NCBI RefSeq assembly: GCF_013378445.1
Contig: NZ_JABXYK010000017.1
Coordinates: 26,943 to 90,942 of the forward strand
DNA length: 64,000 nucleotides
DNA from: Mycoplana rhizolycopersici
GTDB lineage: Bacteria > Pseudomonadota > Alphaproteobacteria > Rhizobiales > Rhizobiaceae
Direction of reading: 5' to 3'
Shown: positions 9,358 through 21,173 of the stretch, piece by piece
How the letters are laid out: the number at the start of each line of letters is the position of its first letter
How positions within the stretch are numbered: the stretch's first letter is position 1
Notes under the pieces: model-generated
Databases searched by the model: none
Seen by the model: only the letters and a program-made list of their open reading frames with translations
What the model was told of the DNA's origin: nothing
Program-made: the position numbers and the translations under genes

Positions 9358-9825
9358 GTGTTTCGCGCCGAACTCGATGCCATCGACATCAAGATACTCA
9401 AGGAGCTTCAGGCCGATGGCCGCATGACCAATGTGGAGCTGGCCGCCAAGGCCGGAATTTCCGCGCCGCCCTGCCTGCGGCGGGTCCGCAAGCTGGAGGA
9501 GGCTGGCATCATCGAGGGCTATCATGCGATGCTGAACGCGCCGGCGCTCGGCTTCGACCTGGTCGCCTTCTGCATGGTGGGCCTGAAACACCAGTCCGAG
9601 GCGAACCTGAAGGCCTTTGCCGCGGCCACCGCCGAATGGCCATTGGTCCGCCAGGCATGGATGGTTTCCGGCGACAGCGACTTCCTGCTGCATTGCGTGG
9701 CCGAAAACCTGACCCGTTTCCAGGACTTCGTGATCGAGGTGCTGACCGCAAATGAGCACGTCGACACCGTTCGCACCATGCTGACCATCCGCCAGGTCAA
9801 GAAGCTCGGGCTGGTGGAGGTCTGA
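9358..9825 (+). CDS. Lrp/AsnC-family transcriptional regulator
   Basis: A 155-residue leucine-responsive-type regulator. The N-terminal helix-turn-helix (residues ~5-50) includes MTNVELAAKAGISAPPCLRRVRKLEEAGII, and the C-terminal RAM/ACT sensor domain follows (FDLVAFCMVGL..., MVSGDSDFLLHC). I chose the GTG at 9358 because it follows GGGAAG and gives the usual family length; the ATG-led frame from 9190 would add 56 atypical residues. It is divergent from trxB. Its stop is four bases before the next start, so it is likely co-transcribed with the unknown gene at 9830. Confidence 0.88.
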   Translation: MFRAELDAIDIKILKELQADGRMTNVELAAKAGISAPPCLRRVRKLEEAGIIEGYHAMLNAPALGFDLVAFCMVGLKHQSEANLKAFAAATAEWPLVRQAWMVSGDSDFLLHCVAENLTRFQDFVIEVLTANEHVDTVRTMLTIRQVKKLGLVEV

Positions 9826-9829
9826 GGCG

Positions 9830-10732
9830 ATGGCGCGCTCGGACCGACCTTTCTCCCGCTCGCTGATCAAGCTCGGCGCCCGGCTCTTTCTCGGCCGGAA
9901 CCTCGCCCATGCGCAGGACTGGTTCCCGGGGCTTTCGATCGACGGGAAGCGGGTGCTGCACTATCGCAGCCAGCCGGTGGTCGGGCTCGAGGGGACGGAC
10001 ATTCTTCTCGATGGTTCGCGCGAGTGGATCCATATCATAGGCTCCGGGCCGTCCGTCGCCGGCGCAGATCTCTCCCGCCTCGATCCGCGCGGTGCGATAC
10101 TTCTGAACGGTGCCATTCATCTCGCCGGCGGCCCGGTTGCCTCGCCGCTCGCCATTGCGGTGGAGGACGAACGCTTCGTCCATCGGCATTTCGACCTGAT
10201 GCGGGAGAAGATCGCGGCAGGCCAGGCCTGCCTGTTCTCGGTCGCAGCCTTAAGGGCGATCTGCGAGCACGATCGCGGCTGGCTCGCCGACAAGCGCGTG
10301 GTCCTGATCAACGATATTCGCAAGCCCTACGGTCTGCCGCGCCGCACGCCCGCACAGATCGGCGGGCTGGATTTCGTGCGGCTGGATCCGACCGGTGAAT
10401 ACGGCTTTTCGCTTCAGCCCGATCGCGGCGTGTTCCAGGGCGGATCGGTGGCCGTATCAGTGCTGCAGTTCGCGGTGGCGTTGCGCCCGATGATGATCGG
10501 CTTCGTCGGTATCGATATCCGCAACGCCAGGCAGCCGCGGTTCTATGAAGAGAAGGGCACATCGGCATTTTCCGGCGTGGCCGATGCCGAAGGCCGCATT
10601 CTCGGACACATCGCTCTGGCAAAGGCCGTGGCCGAAGAGCAGGGCATCGGGTTAGTCAACTTTTCACCGGTCTCGGCGCTGGCCGACATCGCAATCGCCT
10701 ATGACGACCGGCTGGTGCGAACCGGCGTCTGA
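9830..10732 (+). CDS. Unknown protein, possibly a Rossmann-type glycan enzyme
   Basis: A 300-residue cytoplasmic protein that I do not firmly recognise. Residues 66-96 read like a nucleotide-binding turn (HIIGSGPSV, then a LLNGAIHL strand), resembling the MptE-like/DUF115 group found near glycan genes. No signal peptide or membrane helix is evident. It starts four bases after the Lrp gene and is convergent with lpsB. In S. meliloti, as I recall, lpsC, lpsD and lpsE occupy this side of lpsB, so a role in lipopolysaccharide core synthesis is possible but only inferred. Confidence 0.6.
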   Translation: MARSDRPFSRSLIKLGARLFLGRNLAHAQDWFPGLSIDGKRVLHYRSQPVVGLEGTDILLDGSREWIHIIGSGPSVAGADLSRLDPRGAILLNGAIHLAGGPVASPLAIAVEDERFVHRHFDLMREKIAAGQACLFSVAALRAICEHDRGWLADKRVVLINDIRKPYGLPRRTPAQIGGLDFVRLDPTGEYGFSLQPDRGVFQGGSVAVSVLQFAVALRPMMIGFVGIDIRNARQPRFYEEKGTSAFSGVADAEGRILGHIALAKAVAEEQGIGLVNFSPVSALADIAIAYDDRLVRTGV

Positions 10733-10742
10733 CCGCTGGCCG

Positions 10743-11819
10743 TCAGGACAGCAGCCGCCGGTAGACTTCCCCGATGGCGCGGGCTTCCTTTTCGAGCGCA
10801 AATTTGGCGCGCACGTGGTCCAGCGCCTTGCGTCCCGCCGCAAGCGTTGCATCCGGGTCGGCCATGTAGCGGCCGATCGCGTTCGTCATGGCGGTGCCGT
10901 CGCCTGCCGGAACGACCGCGCCGGTCACGCCTTCGATGGTCATTTCCGCATAGGCGCCGGCATCGGAGGTGACGACGGCCGTCTGCGAGGCCATGGCTTC
11001 GAGCGGGGTGAGGCCGAAGCCTTCGTTGCGGGAGGGCGCCACGTAGAGCGCCAGTCGCCGGTACCAGGGCTTGATGTCGTCGACCTCGCCGAGAAAGACA
11101 ATGCGGGACGAAAGGCCGGCGGCTGCGATCTGCGCCTTCAGGTCGTCCGCAAACCCCTTGTGTTCGGGCGTGATTCGACCGGAAATAACGGCCGTCCATT
11201 CCGGATGGTGCGGCAGGAGCTCGATCATCGCGCGGACGAACAGGTCCGTGCCCTTCTGGTGACGCACGCGGCCGAAGCAGCCGACCAGATATTTTCCCGG
11301 CAGCCCGGCAGCCTCAATCGTGTCTTCGGCGCCCTGCGGCGGATGGAAGCGCTCCAGATCGACGCCGTGCTGGATGACGGTATGCGGCACCTCGAGATAG
11401 GAGCCGGAGCGTTCGCTGGTGGCGATCACCGCGTCCATGCGGCTGATCAGGAACTTTGTATAGCGGCTGTGGCGACGCTGGGCGGCGGAGGTGAAGAGAA
11501 GCTTCAGCGGCATGCGCAGCACGTCGCGCAGCAGGATCCCCGGCAGCATTTCGGTGTTGCGGCGCGCATGCCAGACGCGATGGCTGCGGCCGGCAGGAGG
11601 GCGCCAGAGCGAAACCAGATCGCGGAAACGCATGTGCGGCAGGTCGCGCGGCAGGCCGGGACCGAGCGTGGCGACGCGCTGGCCGAGCAAGCGCTGCATC
11701 GGTACCAGCTGGATGATCGTTGAGGTGACGCCGGAAAGGCGGCGCTTGAAATTCGGCGCGATGGCGTCGACATCGGCAATGTCGACGCCGCCTTCGTTAT
11801 CTGGCAGCCTGCCTGTCAT
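10743..11819 (-). CDS. lpsB: Lipopolysaccharide core glycosyltransferase LpsB
   Basis: A GT4-family glycosyltransferase of 358 residues with a GT-B fold, acting at the cytoplasmic face of the inner membrane to add a core sugar to LPS. Seen: the donor-binding region GCFGRVRHQKGTDLFV and the EX7E motif in SRNEGFGLTPLEAMAS, followed by TDAGAYAEM-type sequence. The start MTGRLPDNEGGVDIADVDAI at 11819 matches LpsB-type N-termini. It lies 10 bases downstream of greA on the same strand, the same order as in S. meliloti, and is probably co-transcribed with it. LpsB is needed for normal symbiosis in several rhizobia. Confidence 0.86.
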   Translation of the reverse strand: MTGRLPDNEGGVDIADVDAIAPNFKRRLSGVTSTIIQLVPMQRLLGQRVATLGPGLPRDLPHMRFRDLVSLWRPPAGRSHRVWHARRNTEMLPGILLRDVLRMPLKLLFTSAAQRRHSRYTKFLISRMDAVIATSERSGSYLEVPHTVIQHGVDLERFHPPQGAEDTIEAAGLPGKYLVGCFGRVRHQKGTDLFVRAMIELLPHHPEWTAVISGRITPEHKGFADDLKAQIAAAGLSSRIVFLGEVDDIKPWYRRLALYVAPSRNEGFGLTPLEAMASQTAVVTSDAGAYAEMTIEGVTGAVVPAGDGTAMTNAIGRYMADPDATLAAGRKALDHVRAKFALEKEARAIGEVYRRLLS

Positions 11820-11829
11820 GCTGACGGCA

Positions 11830-12306
11830 TCAACCCCAGCTGATCGAGAGGATCTCGTAGGCCTTGGAGCCGCCGGGCGCGTTGACCTCGATCGATTCAC
11901 CGACCTCCTTGCCGATCAGCGCACGCGCGATCGGGGACGAGATCGAGATGCGGCCGGCCTTCACGTCAGCTTCCTGGTCGCCGACGATCTGGTAGACCTT
12001 CTCTTCCTCGGTGTCCTCGTCGACGAGCTTCACCTTGGCGCCGAACTTGACCGTGTCGCCGGACATCTTGGAGAGGTCGATCACCTCGGCGCGCGCGGTC
12101 AGGTCCTCGAGCTCGGTGATCCGGCCTTCGTTGTGGCTCTGCGCTTCCTTGGCGGCATGGTATTCGGCGTTCTCCGAAAGGTCGCCATGGGCGCGGGCTT
12201 CGGAAATTGCCTCGATGATTCGCGGGCGCTCCTCCTGCTGGCGCCAGCGCAGTTCTTCCTGCAGCTTGACGAAACCGCCCTGAGTCATCGGTACCTTTTC
12301 GACCAT
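11830..12306 (-). CDS. greA: Transcription elongation factor GreA
   Basis: A 158-residue factor that rescues backtracked RNA polymerase by stimulating transcript cleavage. The N-terminal coiled coil carries the tip acidic residues in [21 protein letters not shown], and the C-terminal FKBP-like domain ends with the [14 protein letters not shown] block. The start [12 protein letters not shown] at 12306 follows AAGGAAA; the longer frame to 12372 is upstream leader. It is the first gene of a probable greA-lpsB operon. Confidence 0.96.
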   Translation of the reverse strand: MVEKVPMTQGGFVKLQEELRWRQQEERPRIIEAISEARAHGDLSENAEYHAAKEAQSHNEGRITELEDLTARAEVIDLSKMSGDTVKFGAKVKLVDEDTEEEKVYQIVGDQEADVKAGRISISSPIARALIGKEVGESIEVNAPGGSKAYEILSISWG

Positions 12307-12664
12307 TTTCCTTTGTCCTTTCGCCGTGCCCGCCTTGTGGCAGACACAAAACAAAACAGGTCCCGAAGGCAAACTTCGGAACCATGTTCAGATCTAACTT
12401 CGGTGCTTATAGCAGATCGTCATGATCGATGGCCAGATAATTCGCACCACGCAAGTTGTGTGCCGGATAATCGGCGTCTCCTGCGGGAGAAACGGCCGGA
12501 GGGCATCCGCCGGGCGACGGGCGATCTGCGCCTGACGATCGAGGAAGCCGCCGAAGCGACATTGATGGCGGATTGCTAGCTCGACAACATACCGCGACAC
12601 CCTCTCACCATGTGTGCCGATCGGTGCTATGAGCCTGCCAAATCGTATCCTGGAGACCCAATCC

Positions 12665-12910
12665 GTGAGCAACAACTGGAACAAGGCCGTGACTTTGGCG
12701 CTGGAAGCACCGGGCAAATTCACGACCATAAGCAACATTCAACAGGCCTCATGGGCGCTCATCGAGGATTGGCCGCTTGAAGAGGGCGAGGCGCTGGACC
12801 GGGCCCTGCTCGTCATCGAGGCGGCGATGAAGGGTAAGAAGACGCCCGAAGAAGCCAGGTTCGCATTCATCGCCGCGGCGCATGAGGCCGGGATCGAGAT
12901 CAGAGAGTGA
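12665..12910 (+). CDS. DUF982 small protein
   Basis: An 81-residue protein of the DUF982 family, which is common in rhizobia and has no known function. Seen: the pattern NNWNKAVTL..., a central SWALIEDWP and the end AFIAAAHEAGI. I chose GTG 12665 (GGAGA upstream) because family members begin about there; ATG 12629 is an alternative adding 12 residues. A second DUF982 gene lies in the prophage at 61790. Confidence 0.72.
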   Translation: MSNNWNKAVTLALEAPGKFTTISNIQQASWALIEDWPLEEGEALDRALLVIEAAMKGKKTPEEARFAFIAAAHEAGIEIRE

Positions 12911-13027
12911 ACATGTAGGAAAGTGCGGTTGCAGATTGCGGCCGGTGCCAGTGGCAGGCTAGGTCGTCATTCGTGACTGTGTGCCGCCATGTTCAGTCGC
13001 GGCGTACCCGGAAAAAGCGCCGGCACT

Positions 13028-14224
13028 CTATTGGAGGCAGCTTCCAGCATTGCTCTTTGTAGCCGGCGCCAGCAGATATAGCCCTTCTGTGCTTGAGACG
13101 AGCAGACCTCGTGAATTCGGCATTGCGCCTTGGCTCGTGACGCGGCCGGTGAGTTCCTTGCTCCGCGGTATGAGCTTCCAGGCACCTTGCGGCTCGAGGG
13201 TGAATATACCGGCCGACGAGAACAGCACCAGATTTTGGTCGGGCGGATATTCTTGGACATCAGTGAGCTCAACGTGGGCCGCGTCAAACGGGAGTTCAAA
13301 GGGGATGCTGGCTTCCTCGTGCTGGCGCCAGAGACCTGAGGATCGCCAGGCGAATCGATTTTCGCCTATCTCAGGTCCGGGATGAAGTTTGGGTACCTTT
13401 GTCGGAGCGGGGCGTTGTCGAACGATGTGCGCATCTTCCACTGGCGAAAAGCGGCCGGAAGCGTCCTTGCCTGGCGGCGAAACCGTGAACTCGTTCCAGT
13501 ACGTCTTTATATGGATTTTCCCGTCCCGGCTGCGGCCGACCTTCACGACATAGTCCCATTCTTCCAAGGTGGCCAGCAGGACGGTGTGTCCGCTATCGTC
13601 CCGCAGAAATACTTTTTCTCGCGGGTTCAGGATAAGAGCGCTGAACTCGGGTAAATCGAACACTTTCCCCGGCCTGCCTACGGCATCTAGCGGCAGGTCC
13701 GTCAGGCGCAACTGGCTATCGAGGAGATAAATTCCAGTTCGATCGGACACTACAAATCCGCCGAGACGAGGCACATAGGTGACGGCATGCGGGGCTTGCA
13801 GGGGGCCATCATCTGCGGCGTAAAGAGGCGTGAACTGCGTCCCTCCGGCGCGGATCATAAATACGCCCTCGGAGGAGTTAATTCCGATGACATTTCCCGT
13901 AGATGGATCTGCTGCGTAGCTGTCGTGAACCAGGTTTCGCGGGAATTCACCGCCGAAGCGTATGAACCGGTTGCTTTCGTCAATCGTCCATACGCCTCCT
14001 CGATTCATTGCATAGACGATAGGCCTTGATATGCCGTCGAAAGCAAGAAACCTGGACACCATTCGCCAAGTTTCTCCGATATCCTGCTGCGTTGGCTGCC
14101 CGTCTTCGACGGGAATGAGACAGAGTTCCCCTGATTGCACATCCGATGCAGCAGCCGACTGCGGCAACAGCAGCGAAAAGAGCGACGTCGAGAAAATTGA
14201 TGTTGCCAACAATATGCGGAGCAT
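13028..14224 (-). CDS. Secreted protein of unknown function, possible beta-propeller
   Basis: A 398-residue exported protein. From ATG 14224 (GAGG upstream) it has a signal peptide (LLATSIFSTSLFSLLLPQSAAAS). The body contains recurring strand-turn units such as GGVWTIDESNRFIRFGG, GVFMIRAGGTQF, GIYLLDSQLRL, GIFTLEPQGAWKLI and GLYLLAPATKS. These suggest a seven-bladed propeller of WD/NHL type, but I recognise no named family. Codon use is less GC-rich at third positions than in neighbouring genes, which may indicate transfer. A frame extension to 14275 exists. Two cysteines (one just after the signal peptide, one near the C-terminus) could form a disulfide. Confidence 0.65.
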   Translation of the reverse strand: MLRILLATSIFSTSLFSLLLPQSAAASDVQSGELCLIPVEDGQPTQQDIGETWRMVSRFLAFDGISRPIVYAMNRGGVWTIDESNRFIRFGGEFPRNLVHDSYAADPSTGNVIGINSSEGVFMIRAGGTQFTPLYAADDGPLQAPHAVTYVPRLGGFVVSDRTGIYLLDSQLRLTDLPLDAVGRPGKVFDLPEFSALILNPREKVFLRDDSGHTVLLATLEEWDYVVKVGRSRDGKIHIKTYWNEFTVSPPGKDASGRFSPVEDAHIVRQRPAPTKVPKLHPGPEIGENRFAWRSSGLWRQHEEASIPFELPFDAAHVELTDVQEYPPDQNLVLFSSAGIFTLEPQGAWKLIPRSKELTGRVTSQGAMPNSRGLLVSSTEGLYLLAPATKSNAGSCLQ

Positions 14225-14302
14225 CTGACACCTCTTCAGCGGCCGATACATAAGGAAGTCCAATATTCTTACCACAGGTTGCGCCTGCGCTGAGCTACTT
14301 CC

Positions 14303-15871
14303 TCAATGCGCCGCGGCGATGGCTTTCTCGTCGATATGCGCGCGGGCATAGATTCCGCGTGCCACCGCGGCAAGCGCGAGCAGCGTGACGGAGGCCAGCA
14401 GGCAGCTTGCGGCAAAGCCGTTGGAGAAGGACTGGCGCGCAGCCTCCAGCCAGGCGGGCACGGCGGCTTCCCCAAGCACGTCCACACCCAGTGTCCTCGC
14501 GGTATCGACCGCACCGCCGATCGTCGCCTTCACCGCCGCCGCCTCAGCGGGGGCGAGGCCTGCGACGTCCACGCCGCCCATCAGCATGCGGTAGATCAAC
14601 GTGCCGAAACTGCCGAGCAGGGCGATGCCGAGCGCGCCGCCGAATTCGGCGCTGGTCTCCGAGATCGCCGAAGCTGAGCCGGATCGTTCCGGCGGTGCGG
14701 TGCCGACGATCAGCCCCGTGGTCGTCAGCACCACCGGCACGAAGCCGACGGCGATGATCATCGTCGCGCCGAGCACGCCGTAGATGTTCTCGAACCAGGC
14801 GGCGACCGCCATCACCAGCGTTCCCGCGGCGTTGACGACCAGCCCCAGCAAGACGGTCCTGACGGGTCCGAAGCGGTTGGTGAAGCGATAGGCCTGGAGC
14901 GACATGACCGTAAAGACGATCGACGACGGTACGGACCAGAGCGCGGCTTCCAGCGGGGAAAGGCCGAGCACGAACTGGAGAAACAGGTTCTGGTAGAGAA
15001 AGACGCCGAAGACGAAGAACATGCCGGCAAGGTTCACCAGCAGGGAGGCGGTGAAGGCCGGGATGTGGAAGAGTTTCAGGTCGATCAGCGGGTGGGACAG
15101 GGTCTGCTGGCGGCGGGCAAACAGCCATCCGAACGCAAACCCGGCCGCGATCGGCAGCAGATGGCGCAGATGGAACCCGTCTGCCGCCATGTGCTTCAGG
15201 CCGTAGATGATCGGCAGAACGGTTGCCAGTGACAGGAACACGCTCGGCAGATCAAGCCGGGCGCCGTCCGGGCTCTTGTATTCCGGCAACAGCCGCGGGG
15301 CGACGAGTAGCAGGACCAGCATGACCGGGATATTGATGAGAAACACCGCCCCCCAATGGAAATGCTGAAGCAGGAAGCCGCCCAGCAACGGCCCGATGAG
15401 ACCGCCAAGCGAGAAAGCCGTTCCCCAGACGCCGATGGCGCGGTTTCGCTCCGCGTCGTTCCTGAAAAGGTTGACGATCAGCGACAGGGTCGACGGCGCG
15501 ATCGTGGCACCGGCAATGCCGAGCAGCGCGCGCGACACGATGAGCTGCTGTGCGGTGGAGGAGAAGGCTGCAAGCGCCGAGGCCACCCCGAAGGCGAAGG
15601 CCCCGATCAGCAGCACCCGCCGGCGGCCGATCCGGTCTCCCAGCGTCCCCATGGTAACCAGGAAGCCCGCGACCATGAAACCGTAGATGTCGTTGATCCA
15701 GAGCAGCTGCGATGCGGACGGGTCGAGATCGGCGACGATGGCAGGCGTCGCCAGGAACAGGATGGACAGGTCCATCGAGTAGATCAGGCAGGCAATCGAC
15801 AGCACGCCGAGGCCGATCCACTCCCGGCGGCCGGCAAGGGGCTGTCCCGCGTCCTGCGATGGCGTCTGCAT
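14303..15871 (-). CDS. MFS drug efflux transporter, DHA2 (14-helix) family, SmvA-like
   Basis: A 522-residue inner-membrane proton antiporter with about fourteen hydrophobic segments. The family marks are visible: motif D1-like SMDLSILFLATPAI near the N-terminus, motif A GTLGDRIGRRRVLLIGAF after helix 2, and the motif C region GATIAPSTLSLI...IGPLLGG. Overall it resembles SmvA/quaternary-ammonium and methyl viologen exporters. The start at 15871 follows GGGAGGA. It stands alone, without a visible adjacent regulator gene. Confidence 0.9.
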   Translation of the reverse strand: MQTPSQDAGQPLAGRREWIGLGVLSIACLIYSMDLSILFLATPAIVADLDPSASQLLWINDIYGFMVAGFLVTMGTLGDRIGRRRVLLIGAFAFGVASALAAFSSTAQQLIVSRALLGIAGATIAPSTLSLIVNLFRNDAERNRAIGVWGTAFSLGGLIGPLLGGFLLQHFHWGAVFLINIPVMLVLLLVAPRLLPEYKSPDGARLDLPSVFLSLATVLPIIYGLKHMAADGFHLRHLLPIAAGFAFGWLFARRQQTLSHPLIDLKLFHIPAFTASLLVNLAGMFFVFGVFLYQNLFLQFVLGLSPLEAALWSVPSSIVFTVMSLQAYRFTNRFGPVRTVLLGLVVNAAGTLVMAVAAWFENIYGVLGATMIIAVGFVPVVLTTTGLIVGTAPPERSGSASAISETSAEFGGALGIALLGSFGTLIYRMLMGGVDVAGLAPAEAAAVKATIGGAVDTARTLGVDVLGEAAVPAWLEAARQSFSNGFAASCLLASVTLLALAAVARGIYARAHIDEKAIAAAH

Positions 15872-16232
15872 GATGGTCCTCCCGGCCCGAGACAGGCGAT
15901 GTAAGCCGCTGCCGGGGTTTGGTAACCGGCCGGCCCCCGAAAAACAACCGGCGTCGGAAATAGAACGCGCGTCGAAGCGCCCCCATCGTCATTGACAATG
16001 GGCTCGACCGAAACGAATGCAATCCTGTCCGTCATGCCGGGCTCGATCCGGCATCCCGTAGCGCGATGTCTATCGCGCGAAAGAAACTTTTCCGATCGAT
16101 GGCTTGATTGTTCTGGATCCCGGCTCAAGGCAGGGAAGGCGGTGGTGAATGCGGTCCGGTCGGATCACACGTATCGGCCCGGCAACTTTTTTTGGCAATC
16201 TGGCGGGCGCCCGGAGCGCCCGCCATTGTTTG
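15872..16232. repeat. Intergenic region with dispersed palindromic element
   Basis: No gene is visible in this gap. Bases ~16032-16135 hold a palindromic element of the common alphaproteobacterial type: ATGCCGGGCTCGATCCGGCAT at 16033-16053 is itself an inverted repeat, and a GGATCCCGGCTCAAGGC segment follows near 16115. The end carries the carB terminator hairpin at 16202-16224. Confidence 0.5.
16202..16224 (-). terminator. Hairpin terminator of carB
   Basis: GGCGGGCGC/GCGCCCGCC, a perfect 9-bp stem with a 5-base loop, begins 9 bases after the carB stop. It has no immediate T run, so efficiency is uncertain. Confidence 0.6.
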
Positions 16233-19718
<3,486 letters not shown>

Positions 19719-20051
19719 GGCTCTATCCGTTCTTTAGCCTGCGCGAAAAACCGGCCAGGGTGGGAAGGTCACCGGCCGGGGCGCGAAAGCTTGGTCTTTA
19801 AAGGCTAGAAGCGGCTTATAGGCAAATGCGTTGCGGAGCGAAACCCCGAAAATTCCAGAATCGACAGAATAGAGAAGCGTGCGCGATCGCGCGTGCGGTC
19901 AGGGGATTTGCCCCATCGGTACTCGAGCACCGCCGGGTGGAAGACGGAGCGCAATTCGTTTTGCAACCGTCGCGTCCCGCCCTATAAGTGAATTGTCTGG
20001 AACGAAACCCGGTCTGCGGCGTTCCGGCGGGGCGCAAGAGAGGGAACGGTC
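19719..20051. other. Divergent intergenic region between carB and the metallopeptidase gene
   Basis: No gene is visible. For the rightward gene, a CTATAA hexamer at ~19981-19986, preceded by TTGCAA 15 bases upstream, is a possible promoter, though the spacing is short. For carB I see no confident promoter. Confidence 0.35.
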
Positions 20052-20987
20052 ATGGAGTGGAAGGGACGCCGTCAGTCCGGCAACGTCGAGGATCAGCGCG
20101 GGGCCGGGGGGGCGCGCAGCAATCCCTTCGGCCGCGGCGGCGGTTTCCGTATTCCCATGGGCGGTGGCCCTCGTCGGACCGGCGGTTTCAGCTTCGGCAC
20201 GATCATCTTTCTCGTCGTGATCTATTTCGTCCTCAGGATGATGGGCGTCGATCTCTTGCAGGTGCTGGGCGAGGGCGGTGGCGGACAGACGAACCTGCCG
20301 GGCTTCGAACAGACCGAAAGTGGTTCGCGCGCGAATTCGCCAGCGCAGGAGGAGACCAAGCAGTTCATGGCGACGGTCCTTGCCGAGACGGAGGACGTCT
20401 GGAACGGCATCTTCCAGGCCAGCGGCGAAAACTACCAGGAGCCGAAGCTCGTGCTGTTTTCCGGCAGCATCCAGTCGGCCTGCGGCTTCGCTTCGGCGGC
20501 CTCCGGACCGTTCTACTGCCCCGGCGACCGCAAGGTCTATCTGGACATGAGCTTCTTCGACGAACTGGCCAACCGCTTCGATGCGGCCGGCGATTTCGCC
20601 CAGGCCTATGTCGTCGCCCATGAGGTCGGCCATCACGTCCAGAACCTGACGGGTGTCCTGCCGCAGTTCAATCGCGCCCGGCAGAGCATGAGCGAAGCCG
20701 AGGCCAACCAGATGTCGATCCGCGTCGAGCTACAGGCCGATTGCTATGCCGGCATCTGGGGCAAGTACACCGAGCAGAAGGGGCTGCTGGATACCGGCGA
20801 CTTGCAGGAGGCGCTGAACGCCGCCGTGCAGATCGGCGACGACACGATCCAGAAGCGCATGCAGGGCTATGTCGTGCCGGAAAGCTTCAACCACGGCACC
20901 TCCGAACAGCGCATGCGCTGGTTCAAGCGCGGCTTCGACAGCGGCCGCGTCCAGGATTGCGACACGTTTCGCGTCGCCGACCCTTGA
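20052..20987 (+). CDS. Neutral zinc metallopeptidase, YpfJ family
   Basis: A 311-residue membrane-anchored protein of the Zn_peptidase (YpfJ) family. Layout: a basic, Gly/Arg-rich cytoplasmic N-terminus (residues 1-50), one transmembrane helix (FGTIIFLVVIYFVLRMMG, ~54-72), then a periplasmic catalytic domain. The zinc site is AYVVAHEVGHHVQ, an HEXXH motif, with a later glutamate in RVELQADCYAGIW. Four cysteines in the catalytic domain could form disulfides. The start is ATG 20052 behind AGGGAA. The substrate is unknown. Confidence 0.9.
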   Translation: MEWKGRRQSGNVEDQRGAGGARSNPFGRGGGFRIPMGGGPRRTGGFSFGTIIFLVVIYFVLRMMGVDLLQVLGEGGGGQTNLPGFEQTESGSRANSPAQEETKQFMATVLAETEDVWNGIFQASGENYQEPKLVLFSGSIQSACGFASAASGPFYCPGDRKVYLDMSFFDELANRFDAAGDFAQAYVVAHEVGHHVQNLTGVLPQFNRARQSMSEAEANQMSIRVELQADCYAGIWGKYTEQKGLLDTGDLQEALNAAVQIGDDTIQKRMQGYVVPESFNHGTSEQRMRWFKRGFDSGRVQDCDTFRVADP

Positions 20988-21173
20988 TGGCGCCGAAGGC
21001 AGGGGCAGTCAGCATAGCCCCTGCCACTGCACGTCAAAACCCGGCATGGTGATTGAAGGATATACTTAATCGCTAATTAACGGTGTCCCACTAGTTTGCC
21101 TGCAGCGCGCGGCCATGCCTCTTCATCGAAGGTGCCCCGACCGAGACGCGCGTTGTCGTGGGAGTCCAACGAA

